DNA of 64,000 bases, from positions 124,001 through 188,000 of the forward strand of contig CAITYF010000040.1 in the NCBI GenBank assembly GCA_903896545.1, written 5' to 3'. Positions within the stretch are counted from its first letter, which is position 1. Each line of letters opens with the position of its first letter. Source of the DNA: an uncultured Myxococcales bacterium. GTDB lineage: Bacteria; Myxococcota_A; UBA9042. Shown here piece after piece: positions 45,151 to 54,271 of this stretch. Under the pieces are notes generated by a model that saw only the letters and a list, made by a program, of their open reading frames with translations, was not told the origin of the DNA and ran no database searches. The translations under genes and the position numbers were made by a program.

Positions 45151-46776
45151 CTACCTCCTCATCCCGCCAGCGACCGCTGCCGTTGGCTTCTGCGCATGGG
45201 ACGCCAGCGCGCCCAGCATGCTCTCGATCTCCGTCGTCCGGCAAGGCGCAAGCAGCGCGCGACCGATCGCGGCCAATTCCACAAACCGCAGCGTTTCGCC
45301 GCGGACTTTCTTGTCGTGACCCAACCGCGCGAGGACGGCAGGCGTCGCCAGCGGCTCCCAGTGGGTCGGTAGGTCCAGCGCGGTGAACCCGGCACGCAAT
45401 TCCTTCACCAGTTCCGGCTGCGCGGTGCCGTGGGCAACCGACACTTCCGCCGCCGCGATCATGCCGAGCGCCACCGCGTCGCCGTGGCGCAGCGTGTATC
45501 CGGAATCGACCTCCAGCGCGTGACCCAACGTGTGCCCCAAGTTCAGCAGCGCTCGCTCGCCTTGTTCGCGCGGATCGTTGGCGACAACGGCGGCTTTCAG
45601 CTCCACAGCGCGTTGCAAGTGCGGCTTGAGCGCAGCCACCGACCGCCGCCGCAGCGACTTCGCGTCTCTTTGCAGGCCGTCCCAGGCCTCGGCGTCCAGC
45701 GCGACGAAGATCTTGGCGATCTCCGCCAGCCCGCTGCGCCACTCCACGCCTGGCAGTGTCTCCAGCGAACCGAGCGCGAGCCACACCAGCACCGGCGCGT
45801 GGAAGGCCCCGACGAGGTTCTTCCCCACGTTCAGGTCAATAGCCGTCTTGCCGCCGACGCTCGCATCCGCCATTGCCAGCACCGTCGTCGGCATCGCGAC
45901 GTAGCGGACGCCACGCAGCCACGTTGCGGCGACAAAGCCACCCAGATCGGTCGTTGCACCGCCACCTATCGCCACGATTAGATCGGACCGGTCAAACTGA
46001 TGCTGCGCCAAGTCCTGCCACAGCTTGGCCACTGTCCTAAGATCCTTGGATTTTTCCCCGCCGGGGACTTCCAGCAGCACGGTTTGCACGCCGCGCGCCT
46101 TCAGCATGACTTCCAGTGGCTCTGCGTGCACGCGTACTTTGCGATCCACGATCAGCGCGATCTTGCCCGTCGGCACCAGCGCTGCCAGCGCGTCAGCTGC
46201 GTCGCTCACGTGACCGTCGTCGATGACGAGCGGGTGTTCGACGCCCTCAAATGCGATGCTCGCCTGCACCGATGGCCGCAGCGCCGCATGAACCTGACGG
46301 ACCACCGACGAGAGCGGCTGCGACGCGTCCACGCGCCGGTGTGCCTGTGCGTAGGTCGCCACGCGCCGAGTGGCGAGATCGCGCAGCGCCACCGTTTGTT
46401 CCAGCCGCGTGTGTCCCAACAGCGGCCGGTCGCCGTCCTGCAGCGTGCGTTGCACCAGCGTGTCTACCGGCACGTCCAGCCAAATCACGTGACCCGCTGC
46501 GCGCATCCGCGCCATGCCGTCGTGAAAGCAGGGCGCGCCGCCGCCGCTCGCCAGTAGCTTCTTCCCCCCTTCCAGCACGCGATCCAGCGACTCCGCTTCG
46601 CGCAGGCGAAAGGTCGTTTCGCCTTCTCGGCGCAGCAAATCCGCGACGGGCAGCCCAATGGTTTGCTCGACGTACGCGTCCAGATCGACAAACGCCATGC
46701 CCAAGGAAGCCGCGACGCTCGCGCCCACGGACGTTTTGCCCGACGCGGGCATGCCCACCAGCACGACGTTTTCCAT
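45151..46776 (-). CDS. aroKB: Fused shikimate kinase / 3-dehydroquinate synthase
   Basis: A 541-aa bifunctional enzyme. Residues 1-165 are shikimate kinase: Walker A GMPASGKTS (8-16), 'FVDLDAYVE' and 'LASGGGAP'. Residues about 180-541 are dehydroquinate synthase, with the NAD/metal elements 'GGGATTDLGGFVAATWLRG' and 'MADASVGGKTAIDL' and metal-binding Glu/His in 'SGLAEIAKIF', 'NLGHTLGHALE' and 'LRHGDAVALG'. It catalyses steps two and five of the shikimate pathway. In many proteobacteria pilMNOPQ is followed by separate aroK and aroB; here the two are one frame, three bases after pilQ. Confidence 0.95.
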   Translation of the reverse strand: MENVVLVGMPASGKTSVGASVAASLGMAFVDLDAYVEQTIGLPVADLLRREGETTFRLREAESLDRVLEGGKKLLASGGGAPCFHDGMARMRAAGHVIWLDVPVDTLVQRTLQDGDRPLLGHTRLEQTVALRDLATRRVATYAQAHRRVDASQPLSSVVRQVHAALRPSVQASIAFEGVEHPLVIDDGHVSDAADALAALVPTGKIALIVDRKVRVHAEPLEVMLKARGVQTVLLEVPGGEKSKDLRTVAKLWQDLAQHQFDRSDLIVAIGGGATTDLGGFVAATWLRGVRYVAMPTTVLAMADASVGGKTAIDLNVGKNLVGAFHAPVLVWLALGSLETLPGVEWRSGLAEIAKIFVALDAEAWDGLQRDAKSLRRRSVAALKPHLQRAVELKAAVVANDPREQGERALLNLGHTLGHALEVDSGYTLRHGDAVALGMIAAAEVSVAHGTAQPELVKELRAGFTALDLPTHWEPLATPAVLARLGHDKKVRGETLRFVELAAIGRALLAPCRTTEIESMLGALASHAQKPTAAVAGGMRR

Positions 46777-46779
46777 CGG

Positions 46780-49700
46780 TTACTTGCCCACAGAAATGGC
46801 GGTCGAACGGTTGACGATGCGCGGCGTGATGAAGATCAGCAGTTCCGTGCGCTTGTCCTGATCGTTGTGGCTGCGGAAGAGCACGCCGATAAACGGCAGG
46901 TCGCCCAGGAACGGCACTTTCTTGATCGACGTCGACGTCGACCGCGTGTAGATGCCGCCGATGACCGTTGTCTCGCCGTCGCCCAGGAGCAGTTCTGTCT
47001 GCGCTTCACGCGTGTTCACCGACGGGTTGCCGTCTGCGGCGCGGTTCGAGAAGTCCGGCTCGTTCTTGGTAATGCGCACTTTCATCGCGATGTTGCCGTC
47101 TTGCGTGATGTGCGGCGTCGTCTGCAACAGCAAGCGGGCATCAAAGAAGCGCGTCTGCACGCCTTGCGCGCTCACGACCGAGATCGGGATCTGCACGCCT
47201 TGGCTGATGGTCGCCGTCGTGTTGTCCAACGTCAGCACCTTCGGACTCGACACGATCTTCACGGTACCTTCCGTTTCTGCAGCGGAAAGACGCAAGTTCA
47301 GGTTGGCCGCGCCGCCGAGCGAGCCCAGCGAGAAGCCAATCGCGCCGCCCGCGCCGCTACCGACTGCGGCAGGCAGGTTGACCGCGTAGTTTGGCGTGAC
47401 GATCGGGACCGAGGTGCCCAAGCCTTGGAAACCTGAAGCGGAGTCCGCGCCGCCCGCGACGCCGAGGGCAGACGGGAACGACAAGCCCGTTTCGTTGCCG
47501 TACAAGCTGGACGCGGCGAAGTTGCCACCCCATTGGACGCCGACGTCGCGCGTGAACGAGCTCTGCGCTTCCACCACGCGCGCTTCGATGAGCACCTGCG
47601 GCGTCTGCGTGTCCAACTTGCGCACCATCTCTTCAATGGCCGCCACGTGCTCTTCCGTGTCCTTGACGATCAGCGCGTTCGTGCGCGTGTCGACCGTCGA
47701 CGTGCCCTTCTTGGAATTCAGTTCTTTGGCTTGCTTGGCAAGTTCAGTGGCTTGGCTGTAGTTGATGGGGATGATTCGGACGACGAGCTGTTTGACGTCT
47801 TCCATCTTCTGTCGCCTTTCCACCTCCTGTTCAAACTCTTTGCGCAGCGCTTCACGCGTGCTGACGCGAATCACGCCGGATTGCCGCACGTAGTCCAAGT
47901 CGCGGGCGCGCAGGATCACGTCCAACGCCAAGTCCCAGGGGATGTTTTCCAGGTGGAACGTCACCTTACCGGTCACTTCCGGTCCCGCGATGATGTTCAC
48001 CTTGCCTTCTTTGGCGAGGAACGTCAGCACGTGCTGAATGTCGGCGTCCTTGATGGTCAGGTTGATGCGCTTGCCGGTGTACCGACGCGCTTTGCGCCAC
48101 GGTGCACGGATCGGATCCGCGTTCACGCCTTGCGATTCGGCCGCCGAGCCGTTGCCAACGCCGCTGGGCGCCACGCCACCGCCCGCGGCATCTTCCGCAG
48201 CACGAACCGGCTGCGGTGCCACGGCCAGGCCTTCACCACCGGTCTTCACCGCGCCGCCCTTCTGGGCAAACGCCGGCTTGACGGTCGGCGCGCGGGCATC
48301 CACACGCTCGAAGTCCCACAGCACGCGATCGCCCTCGACCCGCAGGCGGTCCGTCACGCCTTCATTCAGGTCCACGACAACGCGCACTTCTTCCTTCTGG
48401 CCTTCGGGTGAGAACACCGTCACGCGGTCCATCGGACCTTGCAGGCCAGCCGTGTCGTAGGTCTTCTGCAGGCGTTCCGGTACCCGCGCGCCGGTGACCT
48501 TCAAGACCAGCCGATTCGCGTCGCGGCTCAGCACCGTGACCTGCGCGGCTTTGATTTGCGCGCTGAGCGGCAGCACCAAGTGCCCGCGTTCGCGGCCTTC
48601 CGCCGTAATTGCCACGTCCTGAATCAGCGTGCCTTGCGCCTCACCCGACCGGTTTTGCCGCGCACGCTGGCGTTCCGCCTCGGCCTCGCGCCGCAGCGCG
48701 TCTTCTTGCTTGGCCTTGACCTGCGCCGCTGCATTTTTCTGCCCTACCGCCGCGATCGCCGCCTGCTTCTCCGCGTCGCGCTGCTGCGCCTTCTTGGCCG
48801 CCGCATCCGCTTGAGCCGCCTGCTTGCGCAACACTTCCAGTTCCTGATCTTTGCGTACCTTCTCGGCGCGCTCCTGCGCTAGCTGCGCGCGCAGTTCTTC
48901 CGCCCGCTGGCGTTCTTCCTGCGCCAAGCGATCCACTTCCTCGCGCGACTCGCGCTCCCGATCGGCCCGCGATTCCAGCACCGCGATCCGCGCCTGCTGG
49001 CGCTTCAGGTAATCGTCCATGCCGCCGCTCTTGGCCGCCGTCGACTCCGCCTGCTTGCGCCGCGTCTCGGACTGCGACAACTGCGACTGCAACTCCTTCT
49101 CACGCGCCGCGTATTGCTCCGCCAGTGCCTTCTCGCGCGCCGCAGCTTCCGCCGCCATCTGCTTGCGCACGCTGGCGATCTCCTGCTCCAGACGCTTCTG
49201 CATCGCGCGATCCGAGTCCGCGCGTGCCCGCTCCGTCGCTTCCAGCCGCGTCTTGGCCTCGGTCACGGCCTTTTCCGCCGCTGCGACGCGCGCCCGATCC
49301 GCCTTGGAATCGCGCTGCAACTCCGCCAGTTCTGCCGCGCGCGATTCCAGCGTTGCCGCCAGTGCCCGCGCCCGCTTGTCCGTCTCCTCACGCGCTTGTT
49401 GCTGCGCGATCGCCTCGGTGCGCGCCGTGTTGATCGCCACTTCGCGCTCGCGCATTTGCTTTTGCGCTTCGCCCAGTTCGCGCTGGAGCCGCTTCTGGTC
49501 GCGCACCGCCGCTGCCGCCACTTGCGTCTGCCCCGACTTCTGCGCCGCCAGCTCGCGCGCCTTCGCCGCCGTCGTTTCGGCGTCCAGGTTCTTCAAGCGC
49601 TCGCTCAGTTGCACCTGCAGCGCCTTCATCTCGCGCTCGCGCTGGCTCAGCAATGTCGCCAGCTTCTGTTCGTGTTCGCTTGCCTTCTGCGCTTGCGCTT

Positions 49701-52700
49701 CGGTCACCGCGAGCCGCGCTTCATACTGCTCGCTCTGCTTTTCCATCTGTTGCGCGAGCGCGGCTTCCCGCTTCTTGTGCTCTGCCGCCAGTTCTGCCCG
49801 CACCTGCGCGATGCGCGCTTCCACGTCCTGTTCCAGCTTCTGGATCTGGGCGTCGCGCGCTGCCAACGCCGCGGAGTGCTCCTGCTGCGCCTTGTCCAAA
49901 TCCGCCTGCGCCTGCGCCACGGACTTGGCGTTCGTGCCGCCTGCCTGCCGCGCCGTCGCCAGCGCCTGTTCGCGATCCCGCAGCGCGACCGTCAGCGCCT
50001 GAACCTGTTGTTCGGCCTGCGCCCGCGCGTCCGCCTGCGCCTTGGCGTCTTGCTGCGCGGAGGCCAGCGCGAGCTCGTGCGACTTCACGTCATCCTGGAG
50101 CCGCGCCATCGCCGCTTCCAGCTTCTGCCGATCGACCGCTGCCTTGCGCGCTTCCGCTTCCTGACCCTGCGCCGACGCTTCCTGTTCGCGCGCCTTGGCG
50201 TCTTCCAACTGCGCTGCCAGCGCCAACTCGCGCACCTTCACTTCGTCCTGCAGCTGCTTCAGTTCGTTCTCACGGTCTTTGAGCAGGCCTTCCACGCGCG
50301 CCGCTCGTTCCTGCGACTGCTTCTCCCGCGCTTCGCGATCTGCGCGCAGATCAGCGAGTTCACGGGCGTGAGCCGCTTGCAGCTCGGCCTGCATCTTGGC
50401 CAGGCGCCCGTCAAACTGAACCTGCATTTCCGCCAGACGCTTGGTCTGCGCCGCTTCCTGTTCGCTCAGCCGCGCCCGCGCATCGTCAACGGACTTCCGC
50501 GCCTGCGCCAAATCCGCCGCCGAGGCCGACGTGCTCTGCAACGCCGCCAGCGCTTGCTCGCGGTCAGCCAGCGCAGTCTGCAAACGCCGCGCGTCCGCTT
50601 CCGCCTTCTGGCGCGCTTCTGCCTGCCGATTCGCCTCTTGCCGCGCGTCTGCCAGGCTTGCCTGCTGCGCCGCGAGTTCCTTGCGCAACACCGCCTGCTG
50701 GCCTTCCAAACGTGTGCGCTCGGCTTTGGCCTTGGCCACGTCCTGCTCCCGACCTTCACGCTGCGCTTTGTGTTCCGCCTCGCGCGTCGACGCCATCGCC
50801 GCCTGCAGCTTGGCTTCCCGCGCCTGGACCGACTTGCGCAGCCCGGCGATCTCGTCTTCCCGCTCGCGCAACTGCGACGAGACCTGATCCGCCAGCTTCT
50901 TCTGCCGCGCTTCCTGTTCGCGCGCCGTTGCCAACTCGCGATCCTTGCGCGCCGACTCCGCCTGCGCGCGCGCCAGTTCCGCTTTGACCTGCTCCATTTG
51001 CGTCTGCAGGCGCTGCTCGGTTGCAGCCAACTGCGCGTCGCGCTGCGCCAACTGGGTTTGCAGTTGCTGCCGCGTCGTCGCGACGCGCGCCTCGGCTTCG
51101 CGCAACTTCTTGTCGGCCGCGCGGTCACCGGTCGCCCGCAGCGACTCCAACTCTTTCTCGCGCTCCGCCAGTTCCTGACGCAACGAACTCGCCTGCTGCT
51201 CGGCCTGCCGCCGCGCGCCCGCGTTCTTGTCCGCTTCCTGCCGTGCGCTGGCCAGCTCGTGCTCGCGGGTCGCCAGATCCTTGCGCAATGTGGACTGTTC
51301 TTTTTCCAAGGACGCGCGCGACTTGGCCGCCGCTTCCACTTCTGCTTTCTTGCCCGCTTTTTGTGCCGCGGCTTCACGCGCCTTGGCCTGCGCCAACTCC
51401 GCCGTCAGCGTGGCCTCGCGCGTTTGCAGGTCGGTCCGCATCGCGCTGATCTGCTTCTCGCGTTCGTCCAGGAGCCGCGCCACTTGGGCCGCGCGATTGT
51501 CGGCCTTTTCCTTGGCATCTTGCAGCTCTTGCCCGTGCTTCTCGGCTTTTTCCTTGGCGTTCTGCAGCTCTTGTCCGTGCTTTTCGGCCTTATCCTTGGC
51601 CGCCCGAAGCTCTTGCTCGCGCTTCTCAGCCGTCTCGCGCACCGTCCGCGTTTCCTGTTTGGCAGCGGCCAGTTCACCGCGCAGGCCTTCCAGCTGCGTG
51701 TGCATTTGCGCGAGCTCGGAAGTCACTTGTTTCTGCAGCGTCGCCAGTTTTTGATCGCGATCGGCCAGCTGGGTTTGCAGCTGCGTGCGCGCCGCAGCGA
51801 CTTGGGCTTCGGCCTCTGCCAGCTTCGCCTGATCGGCCGCCGACTTGCCCTGCTGCAAGTTCCGCAGTGTTTGCTCGCGATTTGCGAGTTCAGCGCGCAG
51901 GCGCTCGGCTTCCTGTTCCGCCTGAAGGCGCGCCTTCTGGTGGTCGGCGCCGTCGTGCCGCGCTTGCACAAGCTCCTTCTCGCGGACGGCCAGTTCGCCC
52001 GTCAGCGCCGCCTGGCGCTTCTCCAGTTCTTCGCGTTCGTGCGCTGCCTGCGCGGCTTCACTCTGCCGCCCCGCCTTCGCCGCCGCCGCTTCGCGTTCCT
52101 TCGCCGCTGCGAGTTCCGTCGCCAGCAGTGCTTCGCGCTCTTTCAGCGCCAGCTTCACGCCCTCGATTTCACGCTCGCGTTCGGCCAGCAGTCGCGCCAC
52201 TTCCGTCGCCCGCGCGTCCGCTTCCCGCTTCTGCCGGGCCAGATCCGCCGTTTCCGCGCGACTCTTGGACAGTTCGACCGTCCGCGCCGCCAGTTCCTGC
52301 TCCGCCCGCACGGCACGCTGCTCGGCTTCGCGCCACTTGCGCTCGGCCAACTCGCGCTCGGCGTCCGCCTTCGCCGCGCGTTCCAACGCCGTCTGCGTCT
52401 GCTTCAACTGATCGCGCGCCTGACCCAGCTCTTGCTTCAACTGCGCCGCCTGCGACTTGGAAGCCGCGTCCGACCGCGCCAACGCGCTCTGCAGTTCCGC
52501 GTCCTTTCCTGCCAGCACTTTCTTCAAGTGCGCGACTTCTTCCGCCTGCGCCGTGCGCCGCGATCCGGCGATGTCACGCGCCTCTGTCCGCAGTTGTTCC
52601 GCCTGCTTGCGCGCACGCTCCAACTCCGCTTGCAGACCGGCGATTCGCGCGTCGTCCTTGCGCTGGGTATCGCGCTGCAACTCTGCGATCTTCTGGCGCA

Positions 52701-53568
52701 ACAGCTCAATGCGCGCTTCTTCCGACTGCCGTTGCGCAATCACCGCCGCGAGGCTTTGGCGCTCCTGGTTCAACTGCTCGCGCAGCTTCTTCGCCGCGTT
52801 CTGTTCTTCTTTCAAGCGCTGATTGGCCGCTTCCAAAGCCGCCTGCGACTTGCTGATTTCCGCTTGTTTGGCCTCGAGCGCCGCTTTGTCACCGGCCTGC
52901 TGCTTCAGCGCGTCGAGTTCGTCCTGTAACTTGCGCTGCGACACCTGTGCGTCGTGCTGCGCGGCCTGCGCGTCTTCTTCGCGCTGACGGGACTTCCGCA
53001 GCTCGGCTGCCAGATCGCGCTCACGCTGTGCGGCCGTGCGCGCTGCTTCTTCGGCTGCAGCAACTTGCGCCGTTTGCGCTTGGTTCAGCTTGCGATCGCT
53101 GCCGTCAACGACGATGACGACGCTGTTGCCTTCTGCGCGCACGTGGTACAGCGCGTCCTGCTCGAACGTCACGATCACACGGCCAAAATTGGCGGCGCCG
53201 CGCTTGAACGGCACGGCTTCCACGGAGCGTACGACGCCGTTCTGCACAAAGCGCGGCTCGGTGGCCGTGACACTCGCGCCGACCACGTCGACGATGAGGC
53301 GCTGCGGCTTGTCGAGGCGGTAGGTCGTAAACGTCGGCACCGTGCTGCCTTGGACGGTGATAACGGTCGTCTGTGGCGCTTCCTGAACGTCGATGCCCAG
53401 AAGCGATACTACGGCTTGCGCGCCACGCGTCGGCTCGGCCGCCCATGCGGTTGCCAAGGGGGCCGGCACAGTCAGTGCGGCCACGAGCAGGTGGGCAATC
53501 GCCCGAACGAGCGCCGACTTGCGGTCGAGCAGCGCGTGTGTAGATAGGTGTAACATTGTGATCTTCAT
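46780..53568 (-). CDS. pilQ: Giant PilQ: type IV pilus secretin with about 1480 residues of inserted coiled coil
   Basis: A single 2262-codon frame from an ATG with GAGGTAG upstream. Signal peptide ends near residue 43 (A-W-A). An AMIN peptidoglycan-binding domain covers about 50-155. Residues about 160-1640 are an unbroken Ala/Glu/Gln/Arg/Leu-rich coiled coil in which I see no proline and no cysteine. A second AMIN-like unit lies at about 1650-1755, N0/STN at about 1832-1900 ('INLTIKDADIQHVLTFLA'), N1 at about 1927-1990, and the secretin pore from about 1990 to the end, with 'VPFLGDLPFIGVLFR' and 'TELLIFITPRI'. The secretin half is normal for PilQ, the outer-membrane channel for pili. Position after pilMNOP and before aroKB confirms identity. 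Usual PilQ is 600-900 residues; the extra length is all coil. Confidence 0.96.
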   Translation of the reverse strand: MKITMLHLSTHALLDRKSALVRAIAHLLVAALTVPAPLATAWAAEPTRGAQAVVSLLGIDVQEAPQTTVITVQGSTVPTFTTYRLDKPQRLIVDVVGASVTATEPRFVQNGVVRSVEAVPFKRGAANFGRVIVTFEQDALYHVRAEGNSVVIVVDGSDRKLNQAQTAQVAAAEEAARTAAQRERDLAAELRKSRQREEDAQAAQHDAQVSQRKLQDELDALKQQAGDKAALEAKQAEISKSQAALEAANQRLKEEQNAAKKLREQLNQERQSLAAVIAQRQSEEARIELLRQKIAELQRDTQRKDDARIAGLQAELERARKQAEQLRTEARDIAGSRRTAQAEEVAHLKKVLAGKDAELQSALARSDAASKSQAAQLKQELGQARDQLKQTQTALERAAKADAERELAERKWREAEQRAVRAEQELAARTVELSKSRAETADLARQKREADARATEVARLLAEREREIEGVKLALKEREALLATELAAAKEREAAAAKAGRQSEAAQAAHEREELEKRQAALTGELAVREKELVQARHDGADHQKARLQAEQEAERLRAELANREQTLRNLQQGKSAADQAKLAEAEAQVAAARTQLQTQLADRDQKLATLQKQVTSELAQMHTQLEGLRGELAAAKQETRTVRETAEKREQELRAAKDKAEKHGQELQNAKEKAEKHGQELQDAKEKADNRAAQVARLLDEREKQISAMRTDLQTREATLTAELAQAKAREAAAQKAGKKAEVEAAAKSRASLEKEQSTLRKDLATREHELASARQEADKNAGARRQAEQQASSLRQELAEREKELESLRATGDRAADKKLREAEARVATTRQQLQTQLAQRDAQLAATEQRLQTQMEQVKAELARAQAESARKDRELATAREQEARQKKLADQVSSQLREREDEIAGLRKSVQAREAKLQAAMASTREAEHKAQREGREQDVAKAKAERTRLEGQQAVLRKELAAQQASLADARQEANRQAEARQKAEADARRLQTALADREQALAALQSTSASAADLAQARKSVDDARARLSEQEAAQTKRLAEMQVQFDGRLAKMQAELQAAHARELADLRADREAREKQSQERAARVEGLLKDRENELKQLQDEVKVRELALAAQLEDAKAREQEASAQGQEAEARKAAVDRQKLEAAMARLQDDVKSHELALASAQQDAKAQADARAQAEQQVQALTVALRDREQALATARQAGGTNAKSVAQAQADLDKAQQEHSAALAARDAQIQKLEQDVEARIAQVRAELAAEHKKREAALAQQMEKQSEQYEARLAVTEAQAQKASEHEQKLATLLSQREREMKALQVQLSERLKNLDAETTAAKARELAAQKSGQTQVAAAAVRDQKRLQRELGEAQKQMREREVAINTARTEAIAQQQAREETDKRARALAATLESRAAELAELQRDSKADRARVAAAEKAVTEAKTRLEATERARADSDRAMQKRLEQEIASVRKQMAAEAAAREKALAEQYAAREKELQSQLSQSETRRKQAESTAAKSGGMDDYLKRQQARIAVLESRADRERESREEVDRLAQEERQRAEELRAQLAQERAEKVRKDQELEVLRKQAAQADAAAKKAQQRDAEKQAAIAAVGQKNAAAQVKAKQEDALRREAEAERQRARQNRSGEAQGTLIQDVAITAEGRERGHLVLPLSAQIKAAQVTVLSRDANRLVLKVTGARVPERLQKTYDTAGLQGPMDRVTVFSPEGQKEEVRVVVDLNEGVTDRLRVEGDRVLWDFERVDARAPTVKPAFAQKGGAVKTGGEGLAVAPQPVRAAEDAAGGGVAPSGVGNGSAAESQGVNADPIRAPWRKARRYTGKRINLTIKDADIQHVLTFLAKEGKVNIIAGPEVTGKVTFHLENIPWDLALDVILRARDLDYVRQSGVIRVSTREALRKEFEQEVERRQKMEDVKQLVVRIIPINYSQATELAKQAKELNSKKGTSTVDTRTNALIVKDTEEHVAAIEEMVRKLDTQTPQVLIEARVVEAQSSFTRDVGVQWGGNFAASSLYGNETGLSFPSALGVAGGADSASGFQGLGTSVPIVTPNYAVNLPAAVGSGAGGAIGFSLGSLGGAANLNLRLSAAETEGTVKIVSSPKVLTLDNTTATISQGVQIPISVVSAQGVQTRFFDARLLLQTTPHITQDGNIAMKVRITKNEPDFSNRAADGNPSVNTREAQTELLLGDGETTVIGGIYTRSTSTSIKKVPFLGDLPFIGVLFRSHNDQDKRTELLIFITPRIVNRSTAISVGK
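49020..52200 (-). repeat. Five tandem divergent coiled-coil repeats inside pilQ
   Basis: Aligning the motif 'VARLLxERExEI' finds units starting at residues 457 (VARLLAERERE), 696 (VARLLDEREKQ), 896 (VSSQLREREDE), 1092 (VEGLLKDRENE) and 1303 (LATLLSQRERE). The start-to-start distances are 239, 200, 196 and 211. A second landmark about 115 residues into each unit agrees: LRAELANREQTL, LRQELAEREKEL, LQTALADREQAL, LTVALRDREQAL, LAATLESRAAEL. The last unit ends near residue 1513 (KSGGMDDY). The first unit is longer because of the 42-bp repeat inside it. Confidence 0.85.
51502..51627 (-). repeat. Three in-frame 42-bp tandem repeats in pilQ
   Basis: Copies at 51502-51543, 51544-51585 and 51586-51627 encode the 14-residue unit 'EKHGQELQNAKEKA' (third copy diverged: EKREQELRAAKDKA). 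Fourteen residues are two heptads, so gain or loss of a copy keeps the coil register. Confidence 0.85.
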
Positions 53569-53586
53569 CGGCTTTCTACCTCTGGC

Positions 53587-54255
53587 TCACAGTTCGGGCT
53601 TTTTGCCGGCGCTTTGAGTCTCGGCGTCGAGTTCTTCCACTGGATTCAGCGGTGGCTTGAGCGACTTGACGACGTCAGGTTCGCCCGGGACGGACACTTG
53701 CAGTTCGTACTGGGTAATCGCCTTCACGATTCCCCCTTCTGATCCCAGGTGATCGCCGCGCACGACGACCAGCTGATTGCCATCTTGATCGAGCAGCACA
53801 GCCTTGGGCTGCGCGACGCCGGTCACCAGCACGATCAGGCTCATCGAGCCAAGGCTGAACTTGGTGAACGGCGAGACGGGAACTTCTTCCTTCTTGGCCG
53901 TCTGGTCCTCTTCCGCTTCGTTGCCAACGGACGAGGTCGGCACGGGACGTTCGACGAAGTAGACAAGTTGCGCGCGCATCGGGTTGTGAAGCCCCGTCAC
54001 TTCGCGTTTGGTGTACGCCTCAAACAGCGGCTGCACGGGCTTCCACTTCGGGTTCTCACCCAGCACGATCCAACCGTCCACCGCCGTACCTTCGCCTTCC
54101 ACCGGCTCCGGCGCCTTCTTCTTCGGCTTGGGTTTTGCTTCCTCTTCCGGCTTTTTTGCTCCGCCGCACGCCGCCAAAAACGCCACAAGCGTCAGCGCCG
54201 CAATCGGGCGTAGACGCGCAGGGTGAATCAGCTTGGGCAACAGCGTTCGGAACAT
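53587..54255 (-). CDS. pilP: Type IV pilus assembly lipoprotein PilP
   Basis: The ATG at 54255 has AGGAG about 11 bases upstream and starts a 222-aa lipoprotein (Cys in L-A-A-C). A Lys/Pro/Glu-rich linker is followed by the PilP beta domain with 'MRAQLVYFVE' and 'LGSMSLIVLVTGVAQPKAVLLDQDGNQLVVVRGDHLGSEGG', seen here as SLIVLVTGVAQPKAVL and VVRGDHLGSEGG. PilP links the inner-membrane PilNO dimer to the N0 domain of PilQ. The longer open frame upstream overlaps pilO and is not used. Confidence 0.92.
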   Translation of the reverse strand: MFRTLLPKLIHPARLRPIAALTLVAFLAACGGAKKPEEEAKPKPKKKAPEPVEGEGTAVDGWIVLGENPKWKPVQPLFEAYTKREVTGLHNPMRAQLVYFVERPVPTSSVGNEAEEDQTAKKEEVPVSPFTKFSLGSMSLIVLVTGVAQPKAVLLDQDGNQLVVVRGDHLGSEGGIVKAITQYELQVSVPGEPDVVKSLKPPLNPVEELDAETQSAGKKPEL

Positions 54256-54271
54256 CGTCGTGGGTCGCTCC

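Noticed and set aside
51502..51627. Possible CRISPR array because of three 42-bp repeats
   Set aside because: The copies are directly adjacent without spacers, diverged, and in frame within a gene.
49114..52929. Open frame of 1271 codons on the plus strand opposite pilQ
   Set aside because: It is the antisense shadow of the coiled-coil region, where GC-rich Ala/Arg/Leu codons rarely give stops on the other strand. It has an Arg/Leu-only composition and no domain.
48640..53090. Idea that the PilQ coil is an intein, a mobile insertion or a separate SMC-like gene fused by assembly
   Set aside because: There are no intein splice motifs, no ATPase heads and no terminal repeats. Composition matches the flanking PilQ code and the frame is continuous. 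An assembly error cannot be fully excluded without reads, so it is kept as a refuting test.
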